From Opitutus terrae PB90-1 (GTDB lineage: Bacteria > Verrucomicrobiota > Verrucomicrobiia > Opitutales > Opitutaceae), in contig NC_010571.1 of NCBI RefSeq assembly GCF_000019965.1, positions 3,543,001 to 3,607,000 on the forward strand: 64,000 nucleotides of DNA, read 5' to 3'. Both the position numbers and the translations under genes were made by a program. Shown here piece by piece: positions 54,148 through 63,009 of the stretch. The notes beneath the pieces were generated by a model that had not been told where the DNA came from, ran no database searches, and was given only the letters and a program-made list of their open reading frames with translations. The first letter of the stretch is position 1; every line of letters starts with the position of its first letter.

Positions 54148-54869
54148 TCCAGCCGCGGAAGGAACTCGATGGCGTCCTGCTCGTTGACAAGCCGACGGCA
54201 CACACCTCGCACGACGTCGTGGCGCGACTGCGGCGCAAGCTGAACATGAAGCGGATCGGCCACGCCGGCACGCTCGACCCCATGGCCACGGGGCTGATGA
54301 TCCTGCTCATCGGCAAGGCGACCACGATTTCCCAGTACCTCACCAGCCTCGACAAGGAATACGAAGGCACGATCGAGCTCGGCAAGGTGACGGACTCGCA
54401 GGACGCGGACGGCGAGGTATTGTCAACGCTGCCGGTGCCGCCGTTCACCGAGGCGGAGATTCGCGCCGCGATGGCGGGTTTTATGGGCGACCAGTATCAG
54501 ACGCCGCCGATGTATTCGGCGATCAAGGTCGACGGCGTGCCGCTCTACAAGACGGCGCGCAAAGGCGGCGAGGTGGAGCGCGAACCGCGGTTCATTCGCG
54601 TGAGCAGCTTCGAACTGACGCGCTTCGCGCTGCCGCAGTTTGATTTTCGGCTGCGCTGCACCAAGGGCACCTACGTGCGCACGATCGCCCATGACCTCGG
54701 CCAGCGGCTCGGTTGCGGGGCCCACCTCGCGGCGTTGCGTCGTACGGCCACCGACAAGTTCAAGCTGGCGGACGCGCTGACGCTGGACGCGATCGAGGCG
54801 TTGCCGTTGCCCGAAATCGAAAAGCGGCTGATCCCCGTTTACCAGGCGGCGCCGAGCATCGTCGGTTGA
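54144..54869 (+). CDS. truB: tRNA pseudouridine(55) synthase
   Basis: 241 residues. Motif [12 protein letters not shown] and the catalytic loop [13 protein letters not shown] carry the essential Asp. The [13 protein letters not shown] motif near residue 180 is also conserved. It makes pseudouridine 55 in tRNA. GGAGGA just upstream of ATG 54144 is a strong Shine-Dalgarno site inside the nrnA 3' end. Coupled to nrnA and followed by ribF after 7 nt. Confidence 0.96.
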   Translation: MIQPRKELDGVLLVDKPTAHTSHDVVARLRRKLNMKRIGHAGTLDPMATGLMILLIGKATTISQYLTSLDKEYEGTIELGKVTDSQDADGEVLSTLPVPPFTEAEIRAAMAGFMGDQYQTPPMYSAIKVDGVPLYKTARKGGEVEREPRFIRVSSFELTRFALPQFDFRLRCTKGTYVRTIAHDLGQRLGCGAHLAALRRTATDKFKLADALTLDAIEALPLPEIEKRLIPVYQAAPSIVG

Positions 54870-54876
54870 CGCAGCG

Positions 54877-55818
54877 ATGAACGCGCCGAGGCAGTTCGAT
54901 GCACTGGAGCACGCGCAGCTCGCGTCCCGGCCGGTGCATCTCGCGATCGGAATTTTCGACGGCGTGCATCTGGGGCACGCGGCGGTGATCGAAGCCGCCG
55001 TGCAGTCGGCACGCCGCAGCAACGGGCAGTCCGCCGTGTTGACGTTCGACCCGCACCCGAGCGTGATTCTTCGTCCGGCGGAGCCGACGCGGCTGTTGAT
55101 GAACCGGTCGGCGAAAGCCCGCGTGCTGGGCCGGCTCGGCATCGAGGCGGTCATTAACCAACCGTTCACGGTCGAGTTGGCCGCGATGGAGGCGGTGCAG
55201 TTCGTCCCCTGGCTGAAGCAGCACGTGCCCCAGCTGGCCGGCATCTACGTGGGCGAAAACTGGCGGTTCGGGCGCGGCCGGCGGGGCGACATCGCGTTGC
55301 TGGTAAACGAAGGCCGGAAGGTCGGCGTGAGTGTGTTCAGCGCGCCGCGGGTGAGCCTGGACGGGGAACCAATCAGCAGCTCGCGGATCCGCGCCGCGGT
55401 GACGGCCGGCGAGATTGCGGCGGCGAATGCGATGTTGGGCTATGTTTATTTCGCCGAAGGCCGGGTGGTGCCGGGCAACAAGCTCGGGCGGACGATGGGC
55501 TTTCCAACGTTGAACCTGGCCTGGGCGCCGGACCTGCAACCGCGGTTTGGAGTGTACGTGGTTCGAGTCACCGGAACCAAAAGCACCGCTCCGTTGCGCG
55601 CGGTGGCGAATTACGGCGCGCGACCGACCGTGGAAAAAGCCGCCGAGCCGCGCTTGGAAGTGCACCTGCTCGACGAGTGCCCGTATGATGCGGGTGACGA
55701 GATCACGGTGGAGTGGCTGCACTTCCTGCGACCGGAAATGAAGTTCGGCGGGCTCGGCACGCTGCGCGCGCAGATCGCGGCCGACCGGGAGGCGGCGCTG
55801 GCATTTTTCGCCAAATAG
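54877..55818 (+). CDS. ribF: Bifunctional riboflavin kinase / FAD synthetase
   Basis: 313 residues. The N-terminal adenylyltransferase domain has IGIFDGVHLGHAAVI and SSSRIRAAV; the C-terminal kinase domain has GRTMGFPTLNL and VANYGARPTV. It converts riboflavin to FMN and FAD. It is the last gene of the nusA operon, 7 nt after truB and 62 nt before the tRNA-Val gene. Confidence 0.96.
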   Translation: MNAPRQFDALEHAQLASRPVHLAIGIFDGVHLGHAAVIEAAVQSARRSNGQSAVLTFDPHPSVILRPAEPTRLLMNRSAKARVLGRLGIEAVINQPFTVELAAMEAVQFVPWLKQHVPQLAGIYVGENWRFGRGRRGDIALLVNEGRKVGVSVFSAPRVSLDGEPISSSRIRAAVTAGEIAAANAMLGYVYFAEGRVVPGNKLGRTMGFPTLNLAWAPDLQPRFGVYVVRVTGTKSTAPLRAVANYGARPTVEKAAEPRLEVHLLDECPYDAGDEITVEWLHFLRPEMKFGGLGTLRAQIAADREAALAFFAK

Positions 55819-55834
55819 CGGCCGAGATTTTTCC

Positions 55835-55864
55835 TTGCGCTGAACGCGCGTGCTGGCGTTACTC
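55835..55864 (+). promoter_or_regulatory. Possible promoter of tRNA-Val
   Basis: TTGCGC (55835-55840), 18-nt spacer, TTACTC (55859-55864). A weak match, but at a usable distance from the tRNA 5' end at 55881. Confidence 0.35.
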
Positions 55865-55880
55865 GCCGGCTCAGGTTTTC

Positions 55881-55957
55881 GGACCCTTAGCTCAGTTGGT
55901 TAGAGCGTTTCCTTGACATGGAAAAGGTCACTGGTTCGAGTCCAGTAGGGTCCACCA
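55881..55957 (+). tRNA. tRNA-Val (anticodon GAC)
   Basis: Acceptor GGACCCT/AGGGTCC, D arm GCTC...GAGC, anticodon stem TTTCC/GGAAA with loop TTGACAT (anticodon GAC), T arm CTGG-TTCGAGT-CCAG, discriminator A, encoded CCA (55955-55957). Confidence 0.95.
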
Positions 55958-55969
55958 TCTGAACAACTT

Positions 55970-55994
55970 CCGCCGCAGACTCGGCGGTTTTTTT
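55970..55994 (+). terminator. Intrinsic terminator after tRNA-Val
   Basis: Stem CCGCCG/CGGCGG with a 6-nt loop (CAGACT), followed by seven T. Confidence 0.9.
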
Positions 55995-56129
55995 GTGCCT
56001 GAAAATCACCCCATGGACGACGGTTGCTCGTTCCACGCGACGTCACGCCAACCAGGTCGGACTCGACGAAGAGCGCGGCCGCTGCGGGCTTGAATCGCGG
56101 GAATGGAGCGCACTCACTGTCGCGAACGC

Positions 56130-57791
56130 ATGCTCCAGTCGCTTCGGATCCGTAATCTGGCTCTGCTCGAGGAAGTCGCGCTCGATTTCGAAGCGGGTTT
56201 CACCGCGGTCACGGGCGAAACCGGAGCGGGGAAAAGCATCCTGCTCGGCGCGCTGAGCCTGCTCGCGGGTGAACGCGTGGAGAAGACGATCATCCGGCAG
56301 GGCGCGGCAGCGTGCGAGGTCGAGGCGGCGCTGTATTTTGAAAGTTCGAAGCGGATCGATGCGGTGCTCGCAGAGCTGGAACTGCCGGCTTGCGAGGACG
56401 GGCTGCTGATCCTGAAGCGGAGCGTGCCACGCGAGAAGGCGCCGAAGATCACTGTCAACGGCAGCCTTGCCACCCTCGCAGCGCTGCAGCGGCTCGGCGA
56501 GCACTGGATCGATTTTCACGGCCCGAGCGAACCGCGCCGGTTGCTGAAGGAAGCGTGGCAACTCGAGCTGCTCGATCTCTTCGGTCGCGCGACCGAGGCG
56601 CGGGCGAACTACCAGGAAGCATATCGGGCGTGGCGCGGCGCGGTGGCCGAGCGCGAGCGGATCGCGAGCGAGACGAAGCTCTCGCCGGATCAGATCGAAT
56701 TCCTGCAGGCGCAGCTGGCGCGGATCGAGGCGCTCGAGTTGACCGACGAGGCGATCGAGACGTTGGAACGCGATTTCGCGCGGATGAGCAGCGCGCAAGA
56801 ATTGATCGGGCTCACGCAGACGCTCGAGAACGGGCTCACCGGCGAGGCCAGCGTCCAGACCACGCTCGCGGCGCTGTTGCGTGAGGCGCGGCAAGTCGAG
56901 GCGCTCGACGAGGCGAGCAAGTCGCTGGCGGACCGGCTCGCGGCCGTCGCAGTCGAAGTGAACGATCTCGCCGCCGAGTTCGGCGCCTTGAGCCAGCAGT
57001 TGCAGTTCGATCCCGAGCAGGCGCAAGCGCTCACGGAGCGAATGAACACCTGGCTCGAACTGAAGCGGAAACATGGCAGCGACGTGGCTGCCGTGCTTAC
57101 TGCACGCGACGATATGCGCCGGCGGCTCGAGGTGCAGGGCGATATCGAGGGCGCGTTGGTGCGGCTGGACAAACAGATCGCGGACGCGGAGCGCACGGCG
57201 AAGAAGCAGGCCCAGACGCTGCGCGCGCTGCGGGAGAAAGCCGCAAGAGAGCTGGCGAAGATCGCAGCGAAGAGCATTGCCCAGCTCGGGTTCAAGCGGG
57301 CCGATTTCAGCGTCCGGATCGTGCCGCTGGCCGAGCTTGGGGCGACTGGCGATTGCGGCGCGGAGTTTCTGTTCTCTCCGAATGCCGGTGAGCCGCCGCT
57401 GCCGCTGAATCGCGTGGCCTCCAGCGGCGAACTCGCGCGCGTCATGCTGGCACTGAAAACCGTGCTCGCGGATCTCGACGCGGTGCCGCTGCTGGTGTTC
57501 GACGAAGTCGACGCCAACGTGGGTGGTGAAATTGGCCGCGTCGTCGGCGAGAAGATGGCGGCGATCGCGCGCAGTCACCAGGTGCTGTGCGTCACGCACC
57601 TGCCGCAGGTGGCGGCGCAGGCGACGTGTCATTTAGTGGTGCGGAAGGATCAGGCGAAGGATCGCACGGTGGTGTCGATCGAGCCGATCCAGGCGAGCCG
57701 CGGTGCGCGCGTGAGCGAGCTCGCGCGGATGCTCGGCGACAGCAAGGCGAAGAGCGCGCTGGCCCACGCCGAGGAATTGCTTGGGCGGTGA
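56130..57791 (+). CDS. recN: DNA repair protein RecN
   Basis: 553 residues, SMC-like. Walker A GETGAGKS is at residues 29-36. A long coiled coil (about 150-365) separates it from the C-terminal half with the signature VASSGELARVMLALK and Walker B VFDEVDANVGG. It acts in double-strand break repair. ATG at 56130 gives the canonical MLQSLRIRNLALLEEV start; an in-frame ATG 27 nt earlier (56103) is possible but adds residues not typical of RecN. Confidence 0.95.
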   Translation: MLQSLRIRNLALLEEVALDFEAGFTAVTGETGAGKSILLGALSLLAGERVEKTIIRQGAAACEVEAALYFESSKRIDAVLAELELPACEDGLLILKRSVPREKAPKITVNGSLATLAALQRLGEHWIDFHGPSEPRRLLKEAWQLELLDLFGRATEARANYQEAYRAWRGAVAERERIASETKLSPDQIEFLQAQLARIEALELTDEAIETLERDFARMSSAQELIGLTQTLENGLTGEASVQTTLAALLREARQVEALDEASKSLADRLAAVAVEVNDLAAEFGALSQQLQFDPEQAQALTERMNTWLELKRKHGSDVAAVLTARDDMRRRLEVQGDIEGALVRLDKQIADAERTAKKQAQTLRALREKAARELAKIAAKSIAQLGFKRADFSVRIVPLAELGATGDCGAEFLFSPNAGEPPLPLNRVASSGELARVMLALKTVLADLDAVPLLVFDEVDANVGGEIGRVVGEKMAAIARSHQVLCVTHLPQVAAQATCHLVVRKDQAKDRTVVSIEPIQASRGARVSELARMLGDSKAKSALAHAEELLGR

Positions 57792-57888
57792 GGGTTCGCT
57801 GACGACGACCATCGGCGGATCGGGGAGCCCGGGCTCGCGGACAAATCGCAGGTTGCGCCGCGGGGCGACCGAGCCAGATTCGGGCTCC

Positions 57889-58809
57889 ATGAGCTTTCTT
57901 CCCAAAACACTTCTGGCCGTGGTGACGCTGGGGCTGAGCCTCGCGGGCGCACACGCGGCGCCGTTGCGCGTGCTTTATTTCACCAAGTCCTCCGGGTTCG
58001 AACACAGCGTGATCAAGCACGTGGATGGGCAGCCGAGCTATTCGGAAAAAATCTTCAGCCGAATCGGGGCGGCCAACGGGCTCGAGTTCACCTTCAGCAA
58101 GGACGGCAGCAAGTTCTCGCCGGAGTACCTCGCGCAGTTCGACGTCGTGCTGTTCTACACGAGCGGTGATCTGTTATCCGTCGGCACGGATGGACACCCG
58201 GCGATCACGCCGGAAGGCAAACAGGCGCTCTTCGATTGGGTCGCGGCGGGCCACGGGTTCGTCGGCGTACACAGCTGCAGCGATTCGTGCCACACCGGCG
58301 AACGCGGCGGTGGCAACAACCCGCAGCGCAAGCAGCGCTACAAGAACTACGGCACGGAAGCGGATCCGTTCGTGAAATTCCTCGGCGGCGAGTTTATCCG
58401 GCACGGCAAGCAGCAGGTGGCGACCGCGCGGGTCGTCTCGCCGAAGTTTCCGGGTTTCGAAAAGCTCGGCGCGGAGCTCACCGTTATGGAGGAGTGGTAC
58501 ACGCTCAAGGAATTCGCGTCCAACCTGCACGTGCAGCTTGTGCTGGAGACGAAGGGAATGGAAGGAGGCGATTATCAGCGTCCGCCGTTCCCCATCGCGT
58601 GGGCACGGCAGCATGGGAAGGGGCGCGTCGCGTACAACGCGATGGGTCACCGTGAAGACGTCTGGGACAGTGTAGCGTTCCAATCGATGGTGCTCGGCGC
58701 GCTGAGGTGGGCCGGCGGTGTGGTCGAGGGGGACGCGACGCCGAATCTGCAGACGGTTGCGCCCGATGCGATGACGCTGCAGCCGGTGCCGGAAGACGTG
58801 AAGCAGTAG
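57889..58809 (+). CDS. Secreted ThuA domain protein
   Basis: 306 residues. A signal peptide (hydrophobic residues 6-20, cleavage near AHA|A) is followed by a ThuA/trehalose-utilisation domain: RVLYFTKSSGFEHSVIKH, DVVLFYTSGDLL, GFVGVHSCSDSCH and VAYNAMGHREDVW. ThuA-like domains have a glutamine-amidotransferase-like fold and are frequent in Verrucomicrobia and Planctomycetes, often with sugar metabolism genes, but the reaction is not settled. It follows recN by 97 nt and may be separately transcribed. Confidence 0.88.
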   Translation: MSFLPKTLLAVVTLGLSLAGAHAAPLRVLYFTKSSGFEHSVIKHVDGQPSYSEKIFSRIGAANGLEFTFSKDGSKFSPEYLAQFDVVLFYTSGDLLSVGTDGHPAITPEGKQALFDWVAAGHGFVGVHSCSDSCHTGERGGGNNPQRKQRYKNYGTEADPFVKFLGGEFIRHGKQQVATARVVSPKFPGFEKLGAELTVMEEWYTLKEFASNLHVQLVLETKGMEGGDYQRPPFPIAWARQHGKGRVAYNAMGHREDVWDSVAFQSMVLGALRWAGGVVEGDATPNLQTVAPDAMTLQPVPEDVKQ

Positions 58810-58864
58810 GACGGAATCCGAAGTCACGGAATGCCGGCTGGCATTCTGGAGCTTCGAGCCGCGC

Positions 58865-58927
58865 GTAGGGCCGGCGCTTGTCGCCGGCCGAGAGGAAAAA
58901 ACGGCCGCCGGCAAGCGGCGGCCCTAC
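58865..58927. repeat. Family B palindromic repeat, copy 4
   Basis: GTAGGGCCGGCGCTTGTCGCCGGCC at the left and GGCCGCCGGCAAGCGGCGGCCCTAC at the right, with an A-rich centre. It lies between the convergent thuA-like and ccsA genes. Confidence 0.85.
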
Positions 58928-58953
58928 AAAAACGCGGCGGAGGAGCGGTCGAC

Positions 58954-60909
58954 TTACGGCAGCACCTCGACGTGCTCGGGTTCGCGCGGCGCCGCAGCGG
59001 GAACGGCGCGGAAACTGCGCCATTTCTCCAGCGGCAGGCTGGCGAGGCCGATCAATGCCAGCTGGCTGAGCACGAACAACGAGAGTGCCACGAACGCGGC
59101 ATCCGTGAACCCGTAGCTATGCAGCCCGACGCCGAGCATATTGGTGCCGAACCAACTCCAGCTGGTGACGATGTTGCCGAAGATTGCCAGGTTCATGAGC
59201 CCGCGCTGCCGGATCATCCCGCCCCAGCGGGCGTGCAGGATAACCGCGTTCCAGATCACGATGATCAACGCGCCGTTTTCCTTCGGGTCCCAACCCCAAA
59301 ACCGACCCCAGGACTGATCGGCCCAGATGCCACCGAGCACCGTGCCCGCGAAGCTGAACAGCGTGGCGAAACAGACGATGCCGTAGACCATGCGGGCGAG
59401 CGAGTCGGCCGTGGCGCGATCGAGCGAGCGCGTGAACACGCCGCGCAACACGTAGATGATCGCGAGGAAACCGGCCAGGAACGTCGCCGAGTAGCCGGCG
59501 GTGACGACCACGACGTGCGTCGCCAACCAGAAATTCGAATCGAGCACCGCGCGCATCATTTCCAGCGTGTCGCCACCGAGTGAGAGGTGGTGCGCGATCA
59601 ACAGCGTGGCGAAACCGATCACGCCGGCGGCGACGCTGCCCACCGCGTTGCGATAAACCGCCTCGAGAATCAGGCACAATCCGACCGCGCCCCAGCCGAC
59701 GAAGAGCGCCGAGGAATAGAGGTTCGTCACGGGAGGCCGTCCCTCGAGCCACATCCGCGTGCCGATGCCGACCGTGGCGACGATCCACGCCACCAGCACG
59801 AGCCAGAAGGCGCTGCGGCCGAGGACGTCGGGCCATTTCAGCCAGGAGATGATGGCGGCGATGAACGCGAACGCATAAAGCTGCATGCTCGTGTAGAACG
59901 GCTGCGCGAAGTTGAAGCGCGTCTCGGCGTCCGTCTTGCGCAGCGTTTCCGGCTGCGTCTTCTCCAGCTGGGCGCGATAGAGTCGGACGATCTCGTTGAA
60001 CTCCTTCGCCTGGCCGGTGCGCCACGTGCGGGCGAGGCCGGCATAGGTGAGGACAAACGGGTCCACACGGCCGGATTGGAACGTGTTGAGCAGCGCGGTG
60101 CCCGGGGTCTTCCAATTCCCCGCCTCGTCTTGGTGCGACGCGGGCGGCACGGCGAGCAGCATGCCCATTTCACTCATGGCCTGGAAGCGCAGCCCGAGCT
60201 CGATGGTGCGCTGCGCGGCGGCCGCGTCGTGCGGCTGGCCCGCCTCGCGGGCGCGCACGGCGGCGACGCCGGCTTCCAAGCCGGACTGGAACTGCGCGAG
60301 GTCCTGCAGAAAGTCAGGATTCTCCGGCGGCACGAGGCTGTATTTCAGCCGCTGGTAGTGGATCAGGTTGCCGTGCAGCTGGAGCACCGCTTTCTGAAAC
60401 GCGGAGCGATGAGCGGGCTCCACCGGCTGGGCCAGCTTGGCCTGGTCGTCGATGGTTTTCAGATGTGGCTGCAGATCGACGTAGGCGAAGCGCCGCTGGC
60501 GGCTGGGCAGGAATCCGAGCACGGCGAGCGTCTGCCGCACCTTCGAGTCGTAGTTGATGCGGAGGTCGTCCTCGGTCTTGCCGACGAGCGCGAGCAGCTC
60601 GGTGTTGTCGATCGCGAAAGTCGGATACGTGTCGGCTTTCTCCGGATGGAAGACGGCGTCGAGCAACCACTCGGTCGGCGAGGAAACGAACTCGCCGGCG
60701 GTGGGCGTGCTGACGCGTTGCCGGCCTTGCAGCAGGAGCAGCGAGGTGCGCGCGACGGTGTCGAACGGCTTCACGCGGCCGTTGCTGACGACGGGCAGCC
60801 GGCCGAAGCCGGCGACGTCGAAGTCGCCGGAGTTGCGCGGCGGTCGGAGCGTCGAGAGGAGCCAGACCGCCGCGAGTGCGAGAACGAGGAAGGGGAGGAA
60901 GCGTTTCAT
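58954..60909 (-). CDS. ccsA: Cytochrome c biogenesis protein CcsA/ResC with large N-terminal domain
   Basis: 651 residues. An N-terminal membrane anchor and a ~330-residue, mostly soluble domain precede a CcsA core of about eight membrane helices (from ~350). The core has the tryptophan-rich WADQSWGRFWGWDPKENGAL (WWD domain) and flanking His residues (AHHLSLGGDTL, FWLATHVVVV) that handle heme. This is System II heme export and ligation to apocytochromes. The core alone is typical of CcsA/ResC (300-400 residues), so the extra domain is notable. It follows resB by 37 nt. Confidence 0.92.
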   Translation of the reverse strand: MKRFLPFLVLALAAVWLLSTLRPPRNSGDFDVAGFGRLPVVSNGRVKPFDTVARTSLLLLQGRQRVSTPTAGEFVSSPTEWLLDAVFHPEKADTYPTFAIDNTELLALVGKTEDDLRINYDSKVRQTLAVLGFLPSRQRRFAYVDLQPHLKTIDDQAKLAQPVEPAHRSAFQKAVLQLHGNLIHYQRLKYSLVPPENPDFLQDLAQFQSGLEAGVAAVRAREAGQPHDAAAAQRTIELGLRFQAMSEMGMLLAVPPASHQDEAGNWKTPGTALLNTFQSGRVDPFVLTYAGLARTWRTGQAKEFNEIVRLYRAQLEKTQPETLRKTDAETRFNFAQPFYTSMQLYAFAFIAAIISWLKWPDVLGRSAFWLVLVAWIVATVGIGTRMWLEGRPPVTNLYSSALFVGWGAVGLCLILEAVYRNAVGSVAAGVIGFATLLIAHHLSLGGDTLEMMRAVLDSNFWLATHVVVVTAGYSATFLAGFLAIIYVLRGVFTRSLDRATADSLARMVYGIVCFATLFSFAGTVLGGIWADQSWGRFWGWDPKENGALIIVIWNAVILHARWGGMIRQRGLMNLAIFGNIVTSWSWFGTNMLGVGLHSYGFTDAAFVALSLFVLSQLALIGLASLPLEKWRSFRAVPAAAPREPEHVEVLP

Positions 60910-60946
60910 CTATTTAGCCGCGAGAATGCAGAGAACATCGTGACGA

Positions 60947-62128
60947 CTAGGCGGTGGCACCGGGGGTGACGGAAACACGGCGTTCCCGTCGGCGGGTGAT
61001 GAAGCCGGTGAGGTGGAGGAGGAACTGCGCCACGAGGCCGACGGCCATCATGGTGCACGCGATGTAGGGAATCAGCCAGCTGGGGTTGCGCACGACCTGC
61101 AGCACGCTGGTCGCGTTGGCGCTGTCCATCTGGTATTGGTAGAACGTGAGCCCGCCGAAGCGCAGGGGGTTGTTCATGTAGATGAGCACCTCGCGATTCT
61201 CCTGGCCGTCCGGCGTGGTGAGCTGAATCCGGCTGGAGAAGTTTTTCGGGATGTCGGTGCCGAGATACACATCGTGGCGGACCTCCTTGAGCGTGAGCGC
61301 GAACGGCTTGTAAGCGCGCTTCGAGCGCAAACCCAGCCGCCAGGTCCGACCGCCGAGTTCGAAGGTCTGTGACGTCGGCAGCTGGGTCGACACGAGGAAG
61401 GTGCCGAGCGAACCGTTGGCGCCGATGAACTCGATGAACGCGGCGGGCGAGTTGACCTCGTCCTGCTTGTAGGTGACCGGCACCGGTGTGGCGATCACGC
61501 GCGGACCGACGCCGAGCGTCGCCGGCGAGGGCGAACTGCCGCCCGCGGGACCGCGGACGTGCAACACGGCGTTGGGATAATACGTCCGTGGGACGACGCG
61601 GAAGGGCAGCTTGGGGTGCTGGATCTCCCGGCCGGCGGCGACGAGCGACTCAGGAATCGCGACGACGTCATCGATTTTTGGATCCGTGGTTTCGATTAGC
61701 ACGAGTTCGTTCTCACGAAAGCTTTCGGAGTAGCTCTTCGTTTCTCCCTCAGCGAGCCGCATCGTGTAGTCCTCCTGCCACAGTCCCGTGAGCAGTTCGC
61801 CGACGAGCAGGAGGATCAAGCCGAGGTGGGTGAGAAAGATCCCGGATTTGCGCCAGGTGAACTTGAACCGGTAGACGTGCGCGGCGATCAGGTTGATCAG
61901 GAGCAAGCCGCCAACCAGATAGCCTCCCGGGAAGACCGGCACCGGAATATCACCCACGCGCCACAGCACGAAAAAGGAGCGAAAGTATTTTTCCTGCACG
62001 GCCCAGATGCCGAGATTCACCTGATCGAGTGTCGCGGCGAACACGAGCACGAGCGACAGGATCAGCAGCACGACCGTGAGCCGGAGCGAGACGAAGAAGT
62101 CGCGGAACTGGCGGGTGGTGTCGTTCAT
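60947..62128 (-). CDS. resB: Cytochrome c biogenesis protein ResB
   Basis: 393 residues. Three N-terminal membrane helices (LTVVLLILSLVLVFAATLDQ, YLVGGLLLINLIAAHVYRF, GIFLTHLGLILLLVGEL) and one at the C-terminus (MMAVGLVAQFLLHL) flank a large periplasmic domain, the ResB/Ccs1 layout. With CcsA it forms the System II cytochrome c synthase. It overlaps the upstream lipoprotein stop by 4 nt. Confidence 0.92.
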   Translation of the reverse strand: MNDTTRQFRDFFVSLRLTVVLLILSLVLVFAATLDQVNLGIWAVQEKYFRSFFVLWRVGDIPVPVFPGGYLVGGLLLINLIAAHVYRFKFTWRKSGIFLTHLGLILLLVGELLTGLWQEDYTMRLAEGETKSYSESFRENELVLIETTDPKIDDVVAIPESLVAAGREIQHPKLPFRVVPRTYYPNAVLHVRGPAGGSSPSPATLGVGPRVIATPVPVTYKQDEVNSPAAFIEFIGANGSLGTFLVSTQLPTSQTFELGGRTWRLGLRSKRAYKPFALTLKEVRHDVYLGTDIPKNFSSRIQLTTPDGQENREVLIYMNNPLRFGGLTFYQYQMDSANATSVLQVVRNPSWLIPYIACTMMAVGLVAQFLLHLTGFITRRRERRVSVTPGATA

Positions 62129-62778
62129 GGCTGGGCGGGGGCGGAAACTTTGACCGAGCGAAGCAGATCGAGCAGCGCGGGCTTTTCCTTGGCGACAAGT
62201 GCGTCGGGGCCGGCGAGTTTGAAAAACCAGGTGGCTTGGCCGACCGGCACGATCGCGCCGATCATCCGCTGCGCGGGTTGGGAATCGGGGTTGGCGAATT
62301 CGACGACCGCGAACCGCAGTCCGTCATGCTCGAAGCGCGTCACGGCATTCTCGTAATCGGACGCCGGCAGCGGCGACAGTCCAATCTGGCCGCGCCAACG
62401 GTTGAAGTTGGCCACCTCGCCGCCGACGTCGCCCGGGAAAGCGGTGACCGAGAAATCGGCTGGCGCGCCGCCTTCGCCGGGTACGGCGTAGCTGCCCTTG
62501 CGCATGGCGGAAGCGGGCTTCGCCTGCCAGTGCTCCGGAGCCGTCCACGTCAGCGCAGGGCCGGTGTTGGCGGTGGACACGGCCGTATTGGCCATCGCGC
62601 CTCCGCTCATCGGATTCGGCGCGCCAGCCGCGGGCGGAGTATCCAGTCCGCCCGTGAGGATCGGTGGGAGCGGTTCGGGCTTCTCGCTCGCGACACGGTA
62701 GGTTTCGATCTTGGCGTCGCGGCAGGCTGCTAGTCCGAGCAGGGCCAGGACCAGCGTAGGGACGAGGGAAACGCGCAT
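62125..62778 (-). CDS. Putative lipoprotein of the cytochrome c maturation operon
   Basis: 217 residues. The lipobox GLAAC places the lipid-modified Cys at 19. The mature part begins with a Pro/Ala/Gly-rich stretch (about 35-75), then a beta-rich domain (WTAPEHWQAKPASAMRKGSY, later GQATWFFKLAGPDAL). I do not recognise a family by name. It is the first gene of the ResB-CcsA operon, with a 4-nt overlap to resB, so it probably assists cytochrome c maturation or is a substrate-handling factor. Confidence 0.75.
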   Translation of the reverse strand: MRVSLVPTLVLALLGLAACRDAKIETYRVASEKPEPLPPILTGGLDTPPAAGAPNPMSGGAMANTAVSTANTGPALTWTAPEHWQAKPASAMRKGSYAVPGEGGAPADFSVTAFPGDVGGEVANFNRWRGQIGLSPLPASDYENAVTRFEHDGLRFAVVEFANPDSQPAQRMIGAIVPVGQATWFFKLAGPDALVAKEKPALLDLLRSVKVSAPAQP

Positions 62779-63009
62779 AAACGCCCCGAATCAGGCTCGG
62801 TTCGACGAAACTGCAACCCAATCTGCACGCCTCGAAAGAAGTCGGCGCCGGACTCCCGGAGCGGGGCGGATGTTTCTGTCCAACTTGTTACCGTAAGCGT
62901 TTCGCGCTCCGGGCGGCGTGAATGTTGGGTGGATGGCGCCGGACGCGCGTGGCCGAGACCGTCGCGAATTCCTCGCTTCGCCCCCGCCACGCTGTCGGCG
63001 AACCCATCC

